A stretch of DNA of 64,000 bases from Filosporella fistucella (Eukaryota; Ascomycota; Leotiomycetes; Helotiales). Each line of letters starts with the position of its first letter. Positions within the stretch are counted from its first letter, which is position 1. The DNA is taken from assembly GCA_030077755.1 (NCBI GenBank), contig JAQJZZ010000007.1, positions 868,001-932,000 of the forward strand. The letters are read 5' to 3'. The notes beneath the pieces were generated by a model that saw only the letters and a program-made list of their open reading frames with translations, was not told the origin of the DNA and searched no databases. Below, one piece after another: positions 41,161-53,732 of the stretch. Made by a program: the position numbers and the translations under genes.

Positions 41161-42149
41161 TTACTCGGCACAAGTAGGCAACGGCAATCTCCTATGCAAC
41201 CTCGCGACAATCTCCGCATAGCTTGCCTCGTTCTCCGCAGTGATAACTCCATGTCTCACAAAGAAGTCAATCATCACAAGCGCACTATTCGTCTTGAACT
41301 CAGCCTTTCCCAGCGCTTCCTTGACCTCTTTGATACTCATCAATATGAACTCTTGGACTTCCTCGTCATTCTGTTTCGGCACGACATCCTCTGCTAGTTC
41401 TAGATCGTAGACGTAGATGAGATCTGGGGATATAAGACCTGTCTCACCCCCACCGCGAACGTCGTTCAGTCCGATATAGGATATACAACCACAGGCAACT
41501 GCTTTATTTCTGACGAATTCTTCCGGGAAAGATGCTTCTTCTTCTGATTCACGGAGGATACATTCGAATGGTCCCTCACCAGCTGCTATACCTCCTGCCA
41601 CTGTCGTATCTAGACAATTAGGGTAGGTAAATAGATGAGCCGATCGTCTAGGAACCCAGATTTTCAGACCATCAGCTGTTGTGGTGTAAGCTGTAAGATG
41701 GGCACCACGAGAAATGATGCCAAACAGCGTGCTTGCATATCTCTCTAATGAGACTGGGAAATTCGATCCCATTATAGGGTATGGCTCACTATGTCGGCCA
41801 GAGATGACTTTGAAGGTGTTTTCGTCGATGATGCGTTGGATTTGCTTCGAAAGAGCAACGGTACATGTCTTCGAGAGATCGCCTGTTTCCTTTGGTTGGA
41901 GGATGACCTTTCGAGATTCGCGATCGATGATAAAATCATCGGTCCATGGCATTTGCTCTATTGTGGACGGGAGAATTAGGCCGTGAGACCTGGGATCGTT
42001 TGGAAGGGAGAAATGCCATAGCCCGTCATAGGAGTTCTCGTAAGGAAGTCTGGGAGAGAGGTTAACTTCAGCTAGATAAAGGAGCATGGGTGCAATTACC
42101 TATCGCAGTCATTGACTAAGTCAAGAAACGTTTTCGGTTTCGTGGTCAT
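41161..42149 (-). CDS. DUF4743-Nudix hydrolase, thiamine-pyrophosphokinase-related
   Basis: Exons 42149..42100 and 42049..41161 give 312 residues; the 50-base intron (GTAATT donor, CTCCCAG acceptor) restores LVNDCDRLPYENSYDG. The start MTTKPKTFLDLVNDCD matches the N-terminal DUF4743 domain of fungal homologues. The Nudix box reads GGIAAGE then ECILRESEEEASF, with the catalytic Arg-Glu and the Glu-Glu pair; the usual Gly after EE is Ser, as is common in this family. VPRRSAHLFTYPNCLDTTVAGG precedes it. Such proteins hydrolyse nucleoside-diphosphate-linked or thiamine-pyrophosphate compounds, with yeast relatives acting on oxidised thiamine diphosphates. The exact substrate is not visible. Cytosolic: no targeting signal. 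Confidence 0.88.
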
Positions 42150-42903
42150 CTTCGTTCGGGATGATGTCTAGATCCAGGTACTGGTCTCTCAGAGCTGATC
42201 ACGTGTACGAGAGGCTCTTGCTGTTGGAGAGAAATAAAAGCTGGAATCTTTTCAAATAATCTACTTGAATACAGAATGAATATTCAGGTATATAAACGAT
42301 ATGGCACCGTAGAGGCAGGGCAGACGTAAGTGATGTGGAGGTGGAGAGGAAGCAAACAAATTTTGAAGCGGAAGCCAGGCAGACCTCACAGCACGTGACG
42401 ATGTCACCTCCCCAGCTTGAAGATATCTATCTGTCATTTAATGCCTCGTTCAGTAACTAAAAATTACTCGGTGGGAATAAGAAGAGCATCAAATACAATT
42501 CTCTCCATAATCTTTCCCCTTGTTATGGGCAGCTGCTTGACCAATAGACGTATTGATCCCATCATGTACGAGTTGCCTCATGAAATATCCAGAAACAAGT
42601 GCAACAGAAGGAAGTGAAACAAGTTATAGTTGTCAGTTATCTCTGAAGATCTCAGCTTTCCATATAGATGACTCGCTCCTGATTAGTGAGACTGGTGTAT
42701 TAGATAATAAGTACAGTGGAACCACAGACTGAGGTCAAGACATTCAGCACGAGTATTCGGTCAAGATAGATTATTCGATTCTTGGACATTCCATGGAATT
42801 TGATAAGCTAGCTAACTGATCTTGCCGGGAAATCTTACGAACGAGCGCCATGGCATCATTCATACTGCTAATTACTGCTCAACATGAATCATCCATGAAT
42901 GCT
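42150..42903. other. Intergenic, no gene seen
   Basis: About 0.75 kb between the Nudix gene promoter and the 3' end of the aminopeptidase gene. No supported feature. Confidence 0.4.
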
Positions 42904-45900
42904 TCAAGCGTAGCCATGTGCCTTCAACCACTCCAAGGTAACAGCCGCATCCCGTTCCTTATACGCAGCTCTACCAAGAATAGTATCACTGACAACATTC
43001 AGTGTACGATCATAACCTCTGTTATCCTTTCCTTCAAAGAACTTCGCGATCTCCTTCTCGGTCTCCCGATCATTGAACTTGTTCAAGCTCATCTTCAGGA
43101 GTCGGTCAAACACTAACATGTTCTTACCGAGTTTCTCTCTGATGGTGTCGAAATTTTCTTGGATATACTTCCAGTGTCCAGGTCGGGTGCGAGGGTTTGC
43201 GGAGAGTGCTGTTGCACCAGTATGCATATCTTGCATTGCTACCTCGTTGTGAAGTAGATCCAGATAATCTGGGAGAAGTTCTGTATCTTGAATGCGACCC
43301 ATTGCACGTAAGGTAATCTCCTTGCCATCAACGGAAGTAGTTGTGTGCCACTCATTCTTCAATGCATCGAACTCGGATCTGCCTCCTGTGCGAATTGCGA
43401 TTCCAAAAACAGCAGTCCGCATGTTAGGATGAATGGCAGATTTGTCCTTGCCACTCACGTACAAGTCGAAGCGCTTTTTGGCTTCAGTGACTGTCCTGTA
43501 GATTGAAAATCAGTAAACAAAAATACCAAGCAAGCTAGAACAACTTACAGCTCGTGGCCATTCAAACCCGCTGTGAGGATGAGAAGCGATCGAGATTGAG
43601 ATGTCAAAAAGTCGTCACTTGGAGATGTCTTCCAGCCTATTTTCTCAACCGCTGGGCCAATCAACTTGACGGTGAATTTCTTCAATGCATCGGAGATTTC
43701 GGTATTCTCTGCAAAAACGGACTTCACAGTACCCAAAGAGCTCAAGACCTGGGACCAAACCAGATAATTCGTCTCAGACTGGAACCCCTCAACAAAAGCT
43801 AGCAATCCAGGTGTGGCTGCTTCTCCGGACAGAGCTAATGCGCCTGCGTCACCTACCAATCCTATTGGATGTAAGAAAGACAAAATAATCGTAGTGGGAA
43901 CAACGAAACATACCGATTTTGTCAGACACACTAAGACGATCTGTTTGTGAGCCGAGTGTGGCGAGTCTGGCTGGAGGGTAATTTGTTCTGTAGAAGCCAG
44001 TGGTGTCTTTGTTGATCTTGTAATATTTCTCATCAACATCTCTAATGGTGTCTTCTTTTTCGGTAAATGCGATCGGAGTGACTTCTGTCGTACCAATTTT
44101 GCCCTCCAAGCCTAGAGGTACCCACCAGGTTGTGCTGTCATCTTCAGCCTTAGCATCCCCAGTCGAAAGGTACCTTGATTGTTTGATTCCAATCTGACCA
44201 GGCTCCTCCGCAATAGTAAGAACAGGGAAGCCAATCTTTTGGATCCAAGGGTCCATCAGTACGGGAACATCTTGACCAGATGCTTCGCTGAGTGCCAACC
44301 AAAGGTCTTTGGTCTTTGCATTGCCGTATGCATGAGCTTGGAGATAATTTCCCACGCCTTTCAAAAAAGTCTCTTGGCCAAGATGAGCTGCCAACATACG
44401 AATCACAGAACTGCCTTTGTAATAGCTGATGTGATCAAAAATTTGATCGACATCCAAAGCATCCTTGACTGGAACTTCGATAGGATGGGAACTTCGAAGT
44501 GCATCTAATGTGAAGGCAGTCTGCATAGCTTCCGAGATAAATTGAGGCCAGATGTGCCATTCTGGGTGAATGTGGTCAATTGCAAGCCATCCAACCCAAG
44601 TGGCGAATCCTTCGTTGAGCCAAAGCTCATTCCACCAATCCATGGTAACGAGGTTTCCAAACCATTGGTGTGCAAGCTCGTGGGCTACTACGTAAGCAAC
44701 TCTGTTTCTAAACTTTGCATCTGAAGTCTTCTCATCGAACAAGACCGTAGTAGTTCTGTATGTAATCAAGCCCCAATTTTCCATTGCACCCATAGCGAAT
44801 TCGTGAACAGCCAATAGATCACACTTTGGTAATGGATAATCGATTCCAAAGACATTTGAAAAGTAATCAATTATCTGTGGAGCATGATCTAGGGCCCATT
44901 GAGCCTGTCCTTTAAGACCCCGAGTAGTGTAGACGCGCACTGGTAGATTTTTGCCGGAATACTTGCGCTTTGTGAAACCCTCGAGATACTCAAAATCTCC
45001 AACTGCCCAGGCGAGAAGGTAGGTACTCATGATTGGTGTCCTGTCGAAAGAGACGGTTTTGAGTCCTTTTTTAGTCTTTATCACATTCTTTTCGGGCATG
45101 TTGCTAAGTGCGACTTGGTCCTCTGGGACTTCAATCTGAAAGTCAAAGGTTGCCTTCAAATTAGGCTCATCAAAGCAAGGGAAAGCACGACGTGCATCAC
45201 AGCTTTCAAATTGTGTCGACAACATTAGGTGATGATCACCCTCCTTAGGAGTTGAAGCTGCAGGTGTGACTGTAGGCTTATACTTTGCTCGGTAGAAGCC
45301 GGCCATATTACTGTTTATGGTGCCTTGAAACTTGATGGTCAGAAGAGCATGCTCAGAGACTGGAAGTTCATCACCGAACAAGAGAGTTGCTCGTTGCCTC
45401 GGCCCATCGTAGGAAACATTGGTTGTCTTGAAGCTTTGCTGGGTCTTGGTGTGCTCCAATGTAACTTCAGCGCTGTGTATCTTGATCTCGTGGGCATTCA
45501 AAGTTATCTCTTTGGTACTCTCGACTATTTTGGACTGAATCGATACGGTTCCTTGATAATTAAAGGCCCCACCAAGCTCAAGGTCGTAAAGTGAGATATC
45601 GTAATTGACGGGTTTGATATTGTTAGGGAGAATGTCCCGGTCGATGGCAGTAGGGGGCCCCATGTCGCAACAACAGAATCGACCTACAATAGGCTTTCTT
45701 GTTGTTTGAGAGAATGAAAGAATGAAAGGACGTAGAGTAGAAATCGAAATGTTCCTTGGCAGTCTGTTTGAAATTGAAGGTCGCGTGAGGTGAGTGTTTG
45801 TGTGTATTTTGGAGACAAATACTTGAGAGTCAATGCTCTTCTTCGAAATTGCAGAAAGCTCAAGTCTGAAGACAGAATTTGTATTCAGTCGACGGAACAT
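42904..45900 (-). CDS. M1-family zinc aminopeptidase (Ape2/Aap1-like), two possible starts
   Basis: Exons 45900..43914, 43861..43549 and 43495..42904. From ATG 45900 the product has 963 residues; an in-frame ATG at 45663 gives 884 residues starting MGPPTAIDRDILPNN, the usual cytosolic length. The extra 79 residues are rich in Arg, Ser and Leu and poor in acidic residues, like a mitochondrial presequence; yeast Ape2 has a similar in-frame extension. In short-form numbering: substrate motif GAMEN (292-296), zinc motif HELAHQW with His328, Glu329 and His332, and WLNEGFATW with Glu351 as third ligand. The C-terminal ERAP1-like helical domain is complete (ANPRTRPGHWKYIQENFDT). The enzyme trims neutral or basic N-terminal residues. 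Its promoter region is shared with the CENP-W gene. Confidence 0.95.
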
Positions 45901-46142
45901 GAGGCGAATAAAGAAGCTAACGAGGAGAGGGAGGAGGTCACTCAAGTGAGTATCACTACCTTCCTGAGGAGGCAGGAGGTCGAGCTATAGTGGGGCAGGG
46001 CATAGTCATGTGACTCGCCATTTTGGCGAGCAAGGCGAGCTTTATTATTATGGAGGTATTCATTCAACACACGTCAATACCGCCCGGACACAGCTCTACG
46101 CCCGAGTACATTCAGCATAATAAGGCGAATCCCTGGAGAATA
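45901..46142. promoter_or_regulatory. Short bidirectional promoter: aminopeptidase / CENP-W
   Basis: Only 242 bases separate the long aminopeptidase start from the CENP-W ATG, so the two genes share a compact head-to-head promoter. No TATA box is seen. An upstream in-frame ATG of CENP-W (about 46051) adds residues without family support. Confidence 0.5.
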
Positions 46143-46572
46143 ATGGCAACTGGTCAGAAGCTTTATCCTCGGGCGACAGTCAAGAAGATTGTGAAGGCCC
46201 ACTCGAAGCGCAACCTCAGCAAGAATGTTGACGTTCTAGTGAGCTTTTGCGACGCGTCTCCCAGATTGCCCTGTTAATTGACGATTACAGATATTTCTTG
46301 ACTATGTCCTCTTTCTACAAACGTACGCGATCCCTTAAGACATTGATGGAAAATCGAACACAAATCACTACGACTGCCGGACGAATTTGCTGACATTGAA
46401 TTCCTAGATTGATGAAGGAGGCTACAATCAACGCGAAGCAAGCTGGAGAGCGTGGTGTTAGTGCAAAAAGTGTCAGGAAAGTGACGGAGGCAAGTAATGC
46501 CATTAGGATATCACCAGGAAGGAGAGCTGACAGACCGACTCTCAGATGTCACTGGCAAAGTTCAAAGGATGA
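46143..46572 (+). CDS. Centromere protein CENP-W homologue (histone fold)
   Basis: Exons 46143..46238, 46291..46322, 46408..46489 and 46546..46572 give 78 residues: KLYPRATVKKIVKAHSKRNL then NVDVLIFLDYVLFLQTLMKE, ATINAKQAGERGVSAKSVRK, and the end VTEMSLAKFKG. This is the whole CENP-W histone fold, close to Wip1 of fission yeast; it pairs with CENP-T in the inner kinetochore and binds centromeric DNA. The last intron is a GC-AG type (GCAAGT donor, CTCTCAG acceptor, branch-like GCTGAC); only its removal gives the conserved C-terminal SLAKFKG end. Without it the frame runs on into a 60-plus residue tail with no family match. Exon 2 is just 32 bases. Annotation pipelines could easily miss this gene. 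Confidence 0.88.
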
Positions 46573-47281
46573 ACTGGCTTCTGAGTTGATTGAACCAGAA
46601 TCGAAAATGGGTACAAATAGACGCTTTAAGTACTCAAGCTACAGCCGAGATGATATATATGCCAGATGCAGGAGACAAGGGAATATTCGCGAAGGTACTC
46701 ATACCTGTCAATAGCAGGATACACAAATGTGTGCAAACTCCTCTACGGCATTACACTTTACCAAAGCAGCTGCACAGGGAACAAGGCTGCGAGGCTGTAG
46801 AATTGGTCAGGAGGAAGATAGCATAGAAAGCACATAACTAGAAGAGCAAGTGTAAAATATCAACAACGCGCTCTGTAGACTTTCAAATGGAAGTAAACTA
46901 TGCAGCAAATCAAATCTCTCCCACACCTGAACGAGTTCCCAATCGAATCTTGATTGGCATGAAAATCGTGACTCCACGCCGAACTCTATGCCATCCCCTT
47001 CCCTCCAATTCCACCTCTCGCTTAACGTCAACCCAAAGTTTTGCTGGAGAGCTTGATCGAATTTCCCATCTTCAACTTCACCTTTGACAACGTTCACACT
47101 TTATTTATCGACGATACCAGACCGATCAAGCTATATTGCCTAATCTTTGATCTTCGATTGTCTATCTTCCACCCTAAAAACTTTCTACGAACGAAATTGT
47201 CTTCGACTCACAAACGAGTCATTGTACTACACCAGCAACACCTTCGATACCCTTACCCATAAAATCTCGCTCTCTTTCACA
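46573..47281. other. Intergenic, no gene seen
   Basis: 3' side of CENP-W and promoter plus leader of the YAG7-like gene. The leader before 47282 is pyrimidine-rich. No other gene is seen. Confidence 0.4.
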
Positions 47282-48896
47282 ATGGCTGCCTCTGCCACTC
47301 AGAACCCAGCAATCAAGACCGAATCCAAATCTGCGAAGAAGAAGAAGGCTGCCAAGGCTGGATCGACCGAGCAAGCTTCCAACGCACCATCAGTCGCAGA
47401 GGTAGCTCCATCAAATGGTCCAGCAGAGAGTGGAAGTGGAGATGGATCATATGAAAGCCCTTACATTAAGGAGCTCTACAAGTACGTGATGCTCTGATTC
47501 ATATCAGACAGGTCTGATTGGAAGGGACACCTGGCAGCTAACCACATTATAGGAGCATCCGCAATGTAAACAAAAAGATTGTGAGTAATTCGTTTGGCAA
47601 CCTCCCGTCTCAAATCTAACAGATCCACTCGCAGACCAACGCCTCTAAAGTCGACAACATTGTCGCTGAAAACCCTGGCAAGACTCTCGACGAATTGGTT
47701 GCTTCCCGCAAGATCAATGCCGATCAAAAGGCACAGATCCTGAAGAAGCCAGCTCTTCAAGCATCTTTGGCACAACTCGAGGAACAAATCGCACAGTACA
47801 AGAAGTTTGACTCGGAGTATAAGGCGAAGTCACAAGCCGAGAAGGCCGAGTTCGAGAAAACCCACACTGAGCGTGCCAGCAAGGAGAAGGAGGAGGCTGT
47901 TGCTGCAGCCAAGTCTGAAGTTGAAGCAAAGGCTATTCGGCAGCAATCCGAGAATCTGTTACTCCTCTCTCAATTCCTCAAGCTTGCTGCTATCCGCAGA
48001 GGTGAGGATGAGGATCCTGAGTTAGATGAGAACAAGGCTTTGGAAGGTTTGTTGGCCACGGTCTACGCTGGAGATGCGGCTGCCGTCAATGCTATGCTCA
48101 ATCTCATCCACGGATCCGACGAGACTCTTGCATCAGTAACAGGCGAACCTACCGGTGTGACTTGTAAGTTGGCCCACATCATTACTGGTAATATGCTAAC
48201 AATGCGCAGATGCTGATCTGAAGAAGGCTCTTGCTTCAGTCCAACCTGTTGTTCTACCAGAACCCGAAATCGAGGCTGAGGAGGAGAGCCCTGCAGTTGT
48301 TACCGACGAGTACCCCGTGGAGAGTGATCCCACGATCGCAAACGCTGGTCTCACTGAGATTGATGCACCTACTACTGCTTCCCTAACTAACGGTCACACC
48401 GAATCCCAAACTGCCCCAGATGTTCCTCAAAATTCCGGCTTTGGTGACGGAGCTGCCAATGCTGCGGCAGAGGCACACTGGGACCATAACAATGATCTCT
48501 CCACCTCTCAAGAATGGGTTGAAGTTCCTCGAGATGCTGCAGAGACCGATACTGGTATCACTGCTACTCCTGCCGCACCATCAAATGTCCAAAGCTGGGC
48601 AGATGATCAACCAGACAGCCCTGTCCAAGTAAGTCACAGCACGCAATATTGATTGCATACAGCTAACCAATCCCCAGGCTACTTCTACCCCTCCTGCAAA
48701 CAAGGACGATGGCTTCCAAGAGATTCAACGAAATCGAGGTGGGCGTGGTAACTTCCGGGGCAATCGCGGACGTGGTGATGGATATCGAGGCGGACGTGGT
48801 GGAGGCGGATTCCGAGGTGATGGATACCGTGGACGAGGCCGGGGTGGAGGCGGTGGTGCTCCTCGTGGAGGTCGCCGACCAGAAGAGTCGTCCTAA
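47282..48896 (+). CDS. YAG7-like ribosome/RNA-associated protein with C-terminal RGG repeats
   Basis: Exons 47282..47481, 47553..47580, 47635..48163, 48210..48628 and 48678..48896 give 464 residues in phase. After a lysine-rich N-terminus (SAKKKKAAKAG) comes YIKELYKSIRNVNKKITNAS, then NPGKTLDELVASRKINADQK, the start of the YAG7-type dimerisation domain, followed by a long charged coiled coil (residues about 110-200). The middle is acidic and Ala-rich with QEWVEVPRD. The last exon is an RGG/GRG tail: RGGRGNFRGNRGRGDGYR and further Gly/Arg blocks, a typical RNA-binding and arginine-methylation region. A role in translation or mRNA granules is likely by family resemblance; it is cytoplasmic since no signal is seen. 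Exon 2 is only 28 bases. Confidence 0.85.
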
Positions 48897-49544
48897 AGTT
48901 CTGGACAGTACCAGGCTCTCACGCTTTGTGATCCTGTTTCACGCGTGTAATATCTCCTTGCTTGTTTTGCAGCATAAACGGCGAACAGGTATGTTGGCGG
49001 CATTGCATTTTGTGTTGTGAATTGGCTGGATAGCCGGGGCTCTCTTTGCATGCACTGGGAGCGTTGTTTGCATTGTTCACTACAAAATCACCGCTGGTTT
49101 CTCTTGAGGTCACTTCTTCCTGGTGGGATACCAATGGGTGGAAGGAAAAGTTAAGAAAATTTGCATTGGTTGGGTGGAGTTGTCTATAATGATGGCTTGC
49201 GAATGCTTCAATGACAAATGACTGAACCTATTACTACATTTTTTATGTGAAAATTGAGCTATTCGAACATGACAGTTATTCTTACATTAGAAGTCCCCAA
49301 TTCCTCCGAATGCTTTTGGCTTCCTGTAGTCGAGTATTTGGTGTCAAGTCATCAATGCTATTAGTTTCGGTATTACCCAACTCAATGTCTTCTATTTTGG
49401 GCATAAAGGTTGCTGACATAAACTGCAGGCATCAAGACCTGTTGAGAGTATCTACGCATAGTTGCACCGACCTTGAAATTGTGCGCTGTTTCACCAACTT
49501 TCCACAGCAGCACATGTTTCATAAGATATTTCTCAACCATCAGC
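48897..49544. other. Intergenic, no gene seen
   Basis: 3' region of the RGG gene and upstream region of the third HET gene. No supported feature. Confidence 0.4.
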
Positions 49545-51933
49545 ATGATTTGTCTCGTATGCCAAACTGCCTTCTTATCCAGAGACATTAAAGACGAAGA
49601 TGCCTCACGAGGATGGAGACCCAGAGATCACCATAGGTCTTGCGCATCTTTAAAGAACTCCATCGACCAGGGTTGCTATGTATGCAACAGAATTGTAATG
49701 AGATTCCACTTTCTCTGATCGTCTCAAATCACTCTCTGCGCCAGTAACTTTTATCTACAAAAGCAAGACCTCTAATCAGTGATAGTGGGCAGCTGCAACA
49801 CGTGAGCAAAAGGATATTATTATACAAGCGGCAAAGTCTGGGACACTTCTGAGCGCCGATGATATGGAATTGCTTTCACATGATACAAATGCAGGTTTTG
49901 TCCCGCATTTGATTACTGAAATCAATATCGAAAGCTCTTCGCCGGTCAAATCGTGTAGACTGCGTGCACAAATAGATCTCAATCTAGAAGTTCTACCGCT
50001 GGAGCAGATCAGGATGGACCGGATTAAAAACTGTTGGTTTTCATTGGAACCTCTCAGCGGTATTTCCATGATGCTTATTCTCCAGCGACACATTCCATTG
50101 ATGGTCTAACTTATCTTCAGAGTCGACAATAAAGATTAGAAAGCGGCTCCCTCCTCACACCAAATCAGCGGAGATATTGGCACTTGCAAAAGAGTGGATC
50201 AATGACTGCCTGGAAAATCACATGCCTTGCGCCAACACGACAATAAAACAGTGGTATCCTACGAGGCTTCTAGAAATATCCCATTCGATCGCCTCAGAAG
50301 ACTTTGGCTGTCGGCTTGTCGAGACTGAAGGGATGGTTCTCGATGGACCGTACATGACACTCAGTCATTGTTGGGGCTTTGCGAATTGTCTCAAGCTGAC
50401 CAGTGATAACCGCGCTGAGTTTCTCAATGGGATAGCAATACCACTACTTCCCATTCTATATCAGGATGCTCTCCACACGACTCGGGCATTAGGAGTCAAG
50501 TATCTCTGGATCGACTCTTTATGTATTGTTCAAAATGGTGACGATCTTGCTGACTGGCGACACGAGGTGACCCTTATGAGCGAGGTTTACACAAACTCAT
50601 ATTGCAACATCTCGGCAGCGAATGCACCGGATGGACATCATTCTATGTTCTGTTCTCGAAACCCCGATGCCCTTCTACCGCAATCAGTTCACCTATCAAT
50701 AAATGGCGAAGTTGTTCCATACCTGGTTTCGGATCTTCTTTTTTGGATGGCCGAAGTGTCCAACGCTCTTATAAACACAAGAGCTTGGGTGGTGCAGTAC
50801 GTTGAAATACGCCCTGGTTTTTTCTCGTTGACAAAGAAGGCAGCTTCCGAGCAACTCGGAAACTCGTCGATCTGTTATCTTGATCCTTGAACCCAAACTA
50901 ATTTCCCCACAGAGAACGACTTCTGGCACCTCGCGTACTGCACTTTGGTGCTCAGACACTGCTATGGGAATGCCGTGAGAAAGACGCCGCAGAAATATAT
51001 CCAGATCGAATCCCTACGGCGGACGCGTCTGATGGTACAGGTTTCAAATCCATCGCCCCTCAACTTCAGACCATAGACATGGAACGCTCTGCTCAGTTAA
51101 GCTCGGATGAAGCTGATGTTTCTGACTCTATTATTTGGAGTTGGGAGAAGATCGTCAGCGCATATTCGAAGTGTGACCTAACGTATCCTAGTGACAAGGT
51201 GGTCGCCTTTTCTGCTATCGCAAAGGTTATGAGAACATATCTCCGGGACGAGTACATTGCTGGCATGTGGCGTCGTAATTTGGAGGGGGCATTACTTTGG
51301 TTCGGGGGTGCTACAAAATTGAGCAATCCGCCGTTCTCCTATCGTGCCCCGAGCTGGTCTTGGCTGTCCGTGGATGGGGAGGTGTTTCCCAATCTCCGCG
51401 TAATGTTGGAAGACATTAAGGTATTAATCGAGGTCCAGGACTTGCACTTAGACTATGTAACAGAAGATACTACAGGTTTGATAAGTGGAGGTTGGCTAAG
51501 GCTGTGGGGGGTTTTGAGCAAAATTAAGATCAAGCAAAGCGCCACCGGTTTTCGTGATCGAAATACGTACTGGGATCTTATCATGAAGGGCATAATTTTC
51601 ACGGGTGGACTCCCGCATGAGATCGACTCTGCGGATCAAGTCCAGTTTAGCTGTCAAGTCATACTGGATCGTTTCCATGATGATTTCGACACGGAGAATG
51701 AAGCAGGCACACTATTTGGTATGCCTGGGAGGTCCTTTATGAATGGGGGCTGCATGACCACTATCCTTTTATTGGAACTTGTTGATGGTCAGACAGCTAA
51801 ATACCGTCGGATTGGAATTGCTAAAAGCTTCGAGGGGGGTACGAAGAAGCAGATTATGGCCCAACGTGATGGTGGAGAGGATCTTCCGTGTGAAGAGTAT
51901 AGAGATGGAAAACATTTAATACGGATAGTCTAA
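49545..51933 (+). CDS. HET-domain protein with N-terminal Cys-rich motif
   Basis: Exons 49545..49694, 49786..50059, 50121..50796 and 50913..51933 give 706 residues in phase. The start MICLVCQTAF and then DQGCYVCNRIWAA give two CxxC pairs, with HH-x-S-C between them, a usual prelude in this HET subclass that may bind zinc. The HET domain reads YMTLSHCWG (about 219), LPILYQDALHTTRALG, YLWIDSLCIVQNGDD (about 269), WRHEVTLMSEVYTNSYCNIS and, across the third intron, RAWVVQERLLAPRVLHFG. The C-terminal half contains TYPSDKVVAFSAIAKVM and APSWSWLSVDG. All key positions are intact, so a working cell-death or recognition protein is likely. The 116-base third intron has a GTACGT donor. Confidence 0.9.
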
Positions 51934-53105
51934 AAGTGTTTGGTAGGCATAGGCGCCAGATCCTTAAAAGGATTCCTGAAAGAGGACTCGATATTGATAC
52001 ATCGATATTAATACACGGTCTGGAACTCAGATTCTTCAACACGCCGCCTGAGACGGCTACACCCTACTTCCCGTGAGAGAATTATCTTCCCTACTATATG
52101 TATCTCTAAGCAACCGCATGCACACAAATAAGCCCATCATCTCAGCTGAGTTCACACTCACTATTGAGAGATCTGTCGCATTCAAAAATCAATTCACATC
52201 CCAACTTAACATTCTTCTTCTTATATACTTCGTAGAAACATTGCCAGTCGGGGTCCATACATTTCACTAGGACAAGCTAGAACAACTGTCCGTCGGCTGG
52301 GAGGGTCCACCGAAATACAAAAGATTTTGACCCTTTCCCTTCTACTAGAGTCAGTATGTTCAATCACGAAATCCATAGTCGACCCATTCTCCCAGGAGCA
52401 GCCGGGAATATACATGGATGATCCTCAAATTGTGCTACAATTTCTTCTTGTATTCTGGGCCAGTGATTCTACCCCCCACTCTGTTGTCTGGTGCCATATC
52501 AACACTTCACAGTATGATCTTGAGAATTCTTCTTGGCCTCCCTTGTAACACCCCCGCGAACGTATTACTCTGATGCATCAACGTATATCAGTTGTACAAT
52601 AGTATAAATAAACGATGGGCTATCCGTAAGCTCTTGATTGTAACAAGACAGTCGTAGTAGAGATGAGGCCTAATGGTGCCTTCAACGTGGTGGGGGTTGG
52701 AGCTTGATATGACCTGGTTTATGTTGAATGAACACAGAGGAGTTCGAAAAGGCAATGAGATCAGAGAGAAACAATAAGCTATTACAAAAGGACAATGCGA
52801 GGAGAGATAACCGTTGTCAACACCTGGCAATACCAAGGAATGTACTGTCAACTTTGGTCACTGTCGAAGGTTGGAACGGGAGTCTAAACCAATTGGTCAA
52901 TCATGTTCTTTGGAGAAAATTCAATCAGATCACAATCGGCCGAGAAGGATTCGAAATATTGAAGCACTTGAAAGCAGAGGGGAAGTAACTAGCGAGTTGT
53001 ACGATATTTGTAATAATGTAAGAGCTTACTATTCCTTGTATATATAGTCAATCACCATTTCAGAAAACCTCATGCAATCTGCCCTCCTACATCTCACATG
53101 ATGAC
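51934..53105. other. Intergenic, no gene seen
   Basis: About 1.2 kb after the HET gene. No coding frame is supported on either strand. Confidence 0.45.
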
Positions 53106-53254
53106 CTAAGACTTCAGAAATCCTAGCAAGTCTTCATTGATACCCTGAGACTCCGTGTTCGGCAGAGCATGTGCCCCTCCAGGATATATCTTCAGTTTTT
53201 TTTCCTTCTTCGCCAATTCGATATCCTCTAATGCGGCATCGGCAATAGGTACAA
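53106..53254 (-). pseudogene. C-terminal remnant of an alpha/beta hydrolase
   Basis: Minus-strand reading from 53254 gives VPIADAALEDIELAKKEK, then LKIYPGGAHALPNTESQG and a stop after EDLLGFLKS. This matches the last 50 residues of alpha/beta hydrolases of the chloroperoxidase/esterase type, with GAHAL holding the catalytic His. An AATAG acceptor precedes it, but the upstream sequence contains no nucleophile elbow (GxSxG), lid or Asp segment, so the rest of the gene is gone or has moved. It is probably a dead fragment. Confidence 0.6.
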
Positions 53255-53732
53255 CTATTCAAATGTTAGCAATTCTTCCAAGACAGATCATACCTCTGTA
53301 TTCTTGTCTTCGATCTGCCTAAATACCCTCCATCCAGCCCCAAAGAGAGAGTCAGGACTAACATGTCTGATCAAGGCAAAGCACCGACCCCGCATTTGGA
53401 CAGTGGTTTTTGCTTGAAATCGAGAAAAGGCTTCCTTACCCAGTCATCCTACGCATTGTATGATACTGTGAGGTATCTCGAAAGCGCACATAATGCAGCC
53501 ACGGTTCAAATCAAAGAGTCAAGATCTTGTATCAGCTTCAAGTGATTGGGAATTTAGGATGTTTTAGGCATGAATGCATGAATAGGGTGAAATCACAAAG
53601 CAAGGTGCAACAAGGTATCGAAGAAACATAATTCTTCTCCATTCAAGATTTCCTAAATACAATCCCATTCCCCAAAAATTCCCTAAACGACAGTCAAGAA
53701 GTCTCTTATTTTCTCTCCCCATCCATAGCCAC
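53255..53732. other. Intergenic, no gene seen
   Basis: Between the hydrolase remnant and the 3' end of the DUF4360 gene. A 60-codon frame at 53363-53545 has no coding support. Confidence 0.4.
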
